The translations under genes and the position numbers were made by a program. DNA of 64,000 nucleotides from assembly GCA_024138025.1 (NCBI GenBank), contig JAMXBD010000093.1, positions 1,116,001 through 1,180,000 of the forward strand. Reading direction: 5' to 3'. This document shows positions 60,743 to 64,000 of the stretch, one piece after another (the first letter of the stretch is position 1; each line of letters begins with the position of its first letter). Origin of the DNA: Combretum micranthum. Lineage: Eukaryota > Streptophyta > Magnoliopsida > Myrtales > Combretaceae. A model generated the notes under the pieces. That model did not search any database, was not told the origin of the DNA, and saw only the letters and a list, made by a program, of their open reading frames with translations.

Positions 60743-60842
60743 ATGATGCAATGGCACGGTAGTTAGGCACTTAGTCCAATCCTTTGTCATGATGCAATGA
60801 CTCAAATCCATGATGCAATGGTTCACCATGATGCAATGGTGG
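60743..60842 (+). repeat. ATGATGCAATGG short repeats in E3
   Basis: Four copies of (C)ATGATGCAATG(G/A) within 100 bases (about 60743, 60788, 60810, 60829). E1 has three diverged copies (8158-8235) and E0 one or two (about 11467). Confidence 0.85.
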
Positions 60843-61839
60843 TTTCTTTTATTGGCTAAGTGGGTAGCTAATAGGGTTAACTGTATCGGTATATTCTTTA
60901 CTTAGGCTCGGGAGGAAATAATATGTTTTAGTTCACGGGTATGGGACCGTTGAACTAATTGATATTATAGACCGGGATAAGTGGATTGTATAAAGGAGTG
61001 TGAACCCTAGATGATGCTATTAATATTCTTTATCGGTTAGATATAGGAGATATAGATATCCGGTCTATCTATATCAACCCCTGAGCAGCTGCTGTTACTC
61101 AGGACCCCCAGATTCCTATTGGCTTGTTCCGGAGTGTGAGTGCTCCATTGTTGATTTGTTTATTTTAAAGAAAAGATAATGACTTGTGGATTGATGCATT
61201 ACTTTTAGTTAAGCTCGTGTGCCACTCCGTGTGTGATTGTATTACTGTGTACTGGGCTTCGGCTCATTCTTGTTGTTGTTATTCTTTCTACAGGTTTTGT
61301 TGTTGATAAGATGATGTTGATGAAGTTGATGGATGATGAGATGATGATATGATGATGTTGTTGCTATTGATGACGCCTGACTCGGGTTTTGGGTGCTTGT
61401 AATGATTCGGAGAGAATTTATGTATGAGTGAAGTGAGTAGGAGCGTGGATGTAGTTAATTATTTTATTTCTTTTTGTTTTGTATTATTGAGAGCTGGATT
61501 TATGATTTAAACTTGTTATATTCTTTAAAGGGCATAGTAGAGCCCATGTTTTATAATTTAACTTTTGCAAAGCTTTGTTTAATATAGTAATTCTCCACTT
61601 GAGAAGAGTGGAAGTTTTGAAATGTTTTTATTTCTAAATTGTTTTATAAAATTTATTTCCGCTGCTAAATCCAGTTGTTGCCAGAATCTAACTAAACGAT
61701 TTCATAATCTAAAATTGAATAGCAATGTTCAACATAAACACCTTCTTTAAAGACAACCTTACGTATAATTCGTAAGGGTTATACGTGGTTGGGGACTTGG
61801 TGTGCTTAATTTGAGAATTGAGCATGTCGGGTCTTTACA

Positions 61840-62013
61840 AAAAGCGTGCCCCGGAACTAGAATTTCAAAACTTTCTTTATGAATACTCATTTGAATCGAA
61901 ATAAAAATAAGGATTTCAAAAATATATTTTTCATAATTTTCTGGCTTACGAAAAATACAGTTATAACCTTTTTATTCGTATTTCCTTACTACCGGAAAAT
62001 CAAATTGTCTTGT
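61840..62013 (+). repeat. Diverged repeat, copy B (E6)
   Basis: See 57597-57760. Starts AAAAGCGTGCCCCGG; includes the E3 target duplication. Confidence 0.6.
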
Positions 62014-64000
62014 CAACTATTTCTCACTATTCAAAAAGTACCACCTATACCACCTATGCTACCTATTAGCACACTCTATATTTCAACTCTTACCATCACT
62101 CAATCAATCACCTTTCTAAATTACTTTTTGTCTCTTAAAAATCAAGACAATTATGACAAATGGTACACAATTCAAATCAAAGCCAAATCAAAAGAAGAAA
62201 ATCAAACTTTCTTTTCCCTCTCCTTCATGAATAGTGCCGGCGTGAAAACTCCCGCCTACAAGCTTCAATTTGCAATTTTTTTTAAATTTGTTTTATTCCA
62301 TTTTAACCTAATTCCAAGTGATATATAAGTTACACTTTCCTTCTCTCTCTTCATTCTTTCACTTTGCAAAGTTTTCAAAAGGTGAAAATCTCTCTTTTTC
62401 TCTCCTCTCCACTCCCCCTTCCTCCCTTTGGCCGAGACCTCCATGGCCTTCCCCACACACACACACAACTTCCTATTTTCTTCTTTTCCTCTCCTATTTT
62501 ACTCTAAGTAATGAGCTTTTACTCCTTCTACTCATAGATCCTTGTAATGGCTAGGTCATTCTTGGATATTTCCAACTAAATGTCCCCATGATCTCTTGAT
62601 AGGGACAAGGAAATATCAAAACAAGAATACCAAACCATCACAAAGTAGATCTTGTATTTAAAGGAGCTTTCATGCCAAAAGCTTTATGTTTATCCATCAA
62701 AAAGTGTTTTGAGCCAAAGTCTCTTTATAAAAATGTAGTTTTTATGTTTTCAAAACTCATTTGAGCATATGAAATAATAGATCTATCATTTTGCTACTCA
62801 TAATCATGTAGGCATTTAAGCTTTCATTTCTATTTTGTGTTTATGTGCATTAATAGTCTTTAATGCTTTTGTCTTTAGTAAATAACCTTCTTAGTATATA
62901 GATCTATGGTTAGATAAGTTAATAAAGTCAAAAAGGAAAATACTTTTCAAGAAATAAACTTGTGTAAATTCGGATGACTTTGTAAACCTAGGTCAAAAAC
63001 ACTTTTATCAACTTCTAAACATATATTTTACAAGAGAAATGGAGCCTAGAGGTAATAGATAATGTTTAGCAATATTTTTCATGGATCTAAATGTGTTTTA
63101 CTAAGGAAAATAGTTGAAAACAAGAAATGAAGTCTAATAGAAGTTTTGAGCTAAAAGTCTTGTAGGCAAAATTCGCAATAATGGATAGATGGTTAGAGAA
63201 CACTATTTTTCCAACTTCAAAAATGGTATTTTCTTAAATAAATGGAGTCCTTAGGATATAGGTATAATAAATACTTAAAGTTTTGAGTATAAAATACATT
63301 TTTCTTAAAGGAATCAACTTGAAAATGAAGTTTTCTAAATTCGGATTTTTGGAAACCCCCTAGTAAAGGACCCACTTGAAAGTTTATAAATGAAGATTTT
63401 ATTAAAGAAATAAAGGCCTTAGGATATAAATAATATAAGGGTCAAACTTCTTTAAACAAAGTGGAGTTTTTCTAAAAGAAAATCCTTGTAATATGTAGGT
63501 ATAACCAAGTGTAGTAAATTCACTTATTAAACAATGGTATGAAATGGTTTCTAAGAAAAGTTTGTTTAAAGTTCCTTAAACCTAAAGAGCTATAAGAACT
63601 TAGCCTCATTAGAGTTCATATCATGACATTCATGATAGGGAAAATCATTACCATTGCATTTAGTTTCATTTTACACTTAGGAATCTCGAGTGCATTCATG
63701 AAAACCGCATTTTCGGAATCTATGTTACCGCTGTACAGATCTGATCCCTCATTTCCAAGGCTTAGATATTTTCAAAACTTGATTTAAACTTCATATTTAG
63801 AAAGCTCTTCCGAAGTAGATAGAAATCGATATAAAATTTGCAAGATTCCGAGTTAAAATGACCAAGTTATGGCCGTTTTAAATTGGAATTCCCGCTTAGG
63901 ACGCGAATTACGAATTTGATAAGTTCGTATGAAGTCGTTGGATTAGTTTGAGTTGAAATACTTATTAGAGTATTTCTTCCTTTTTAGGTTATCCCGAGTT
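62014..64000 (+). other. Right end: non-coding LTR-like sequence of E6
   Basis: No gene is seen. A CT-rich and CA-rich stretch (62335-62520) resembles the leader region of the other LTRs. The final 300 bases (GAAATCGATATAAAATTTGC, GACCAAGTTATGGCCG) have the wording of long plant gypsy LTRs. The frame at 61879-62328 (149 residues) starts inside copy B and has no domain. Confidence 0.4.

Larger units (their letters stand above)
58078..61839 (+). mobile_element. E3: solo LTR (family 1), 3,762 bp, TSD AAAAG
   Basis: Begins TGAAATACCCCAAACC and ends TCGGGTCTTTACA, flanked by AAAAG at 58073-58077 and 61840-61844. It aligns with E1 and E0: CT-rich leader (58515-58630), degraded donor CTAAGT (58741-58746), hairpin array (59096-59302), box GACAGACAAAGGAGAACTGT (60334-60353), GCAGCCATAGTGGGGTTC (60379), ATGATGCAATGG repeats (60743-60840) and acceptor TTCTTTCTACAG (61282-61293). 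The 198-residue open frame on the reverse strand (58791-59387) is read through the repeats and is not a gene. Confidence 0.87.
56530..64000 (+). mobile_element. E6: LTR-like element (family 2), start only, split by E3
   Basis: Begins TGTAAGCCCCGGAAAATTCC, close to E4's TGTAAACCCCGAAAACTTCC, with AAGAA before it. After removal of E3 it runs at least 3.7 kb to the window end without an LTR end or coding remnants. It contains a duplicated block (57597-57760 and 61840-62013), a CT-rich leader (62335-62520) and, near the end, words such as GACCAAGTTATGGCCG that recur in long gypsy LTRs. It may be one LTR with an internal duplication or two overlapping LTR fragments. Confidence 0.55.

Noticed and set aside
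61879..62328. 149-residue forward open frame
   Set aside because: Lies in LTR-like sequence, begins inside a diverged repeat, no recognised domain.

Overview
This window looks like intergenic heterochromatin-type DNA from a flowering plant with a large, repeat-rich genome. It is strongly AT-rich. Every recognisable coding remnant belongs to a plant transposable element: a Ty3/gypsy Tekay-like chromovirus, a Ty1/copia Sirevirus-like element and a CACTA (En/Spm) DNA transposon. No host gene, tRNA, rRNA or CRISPR array could be supported. The species cannot be named from the sequence alone.

The layout is a set of insertions inside insertions, most of them dated by target-site duplications (TSDs) that I read directly. 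The oldest layer over most of the window is a reverse-strand gypsy element. Its left long terminal repeat (LTR) lies at about 2358-17774, in pieces. Its pol remnant is at 17775-20185, gag scraps are at 20641-20897 and 40906-40982, and a possible right LTR starts at 52682. The left LTR was hit by a 1.5-kb solo LTR (3402-4914, TSD CCCAT) and by solo LTR E0 (5662-16374, TSD TATAA). E0 in turn holds solo LTR E1 (5911-9154, TSD TTCAA), a Tourist-like MITE (11172-11399, TSD CTA) and solo LTR E2 (11595-15590, TSD GGTTG). E2 itself carries another MITE (15104-15493).

The gypsy gag was split by a 20,005-bp CACTA transposon (20898-40902; perfect 15-bp terminal inverted repeats, TSD TTG). It was split again, 77 bp further on, by a Sirevirus-like copia element (40983-52452). 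The copia 5' LTR was later split by solo LTR E4 (41255-45229, TSD AGTTC). The right end holds LTR-like E5 (52682-56529, reverse) and E6 (56530 to beyond the window, forward). E6 is interrupted by solo LTR E3 (58078-61839, TSD AAAAG). The first kilobase has two copies of a different gypsy (Tat/Athila-type) LTR end.

All coding parts are decayed by stops and frameshifts, many explicable as C-to-T or G-to-A changes. The CACTA element still shows most domains of a TNP2-type transposase and a second gene with a Transposase_24-type domain, on the reverse strand. A long stretch of about 10 kb upstream of the transposase contains short exon-like segments of unknown origin.

The most interesting signal is architectural. 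The long (3.2-4 kb) LTRs of two families, in both orientations, share a splice-donor-like GTAAGT and a pyrimidine-rich CAG acceptor 1.9-3.2 kb downstream. About 320-350 bp after the donor most copies carry a cassette of short hairpin-forming repeats whose sequence differs from copy to copy, usually followed by an AAAAG-rich tract.
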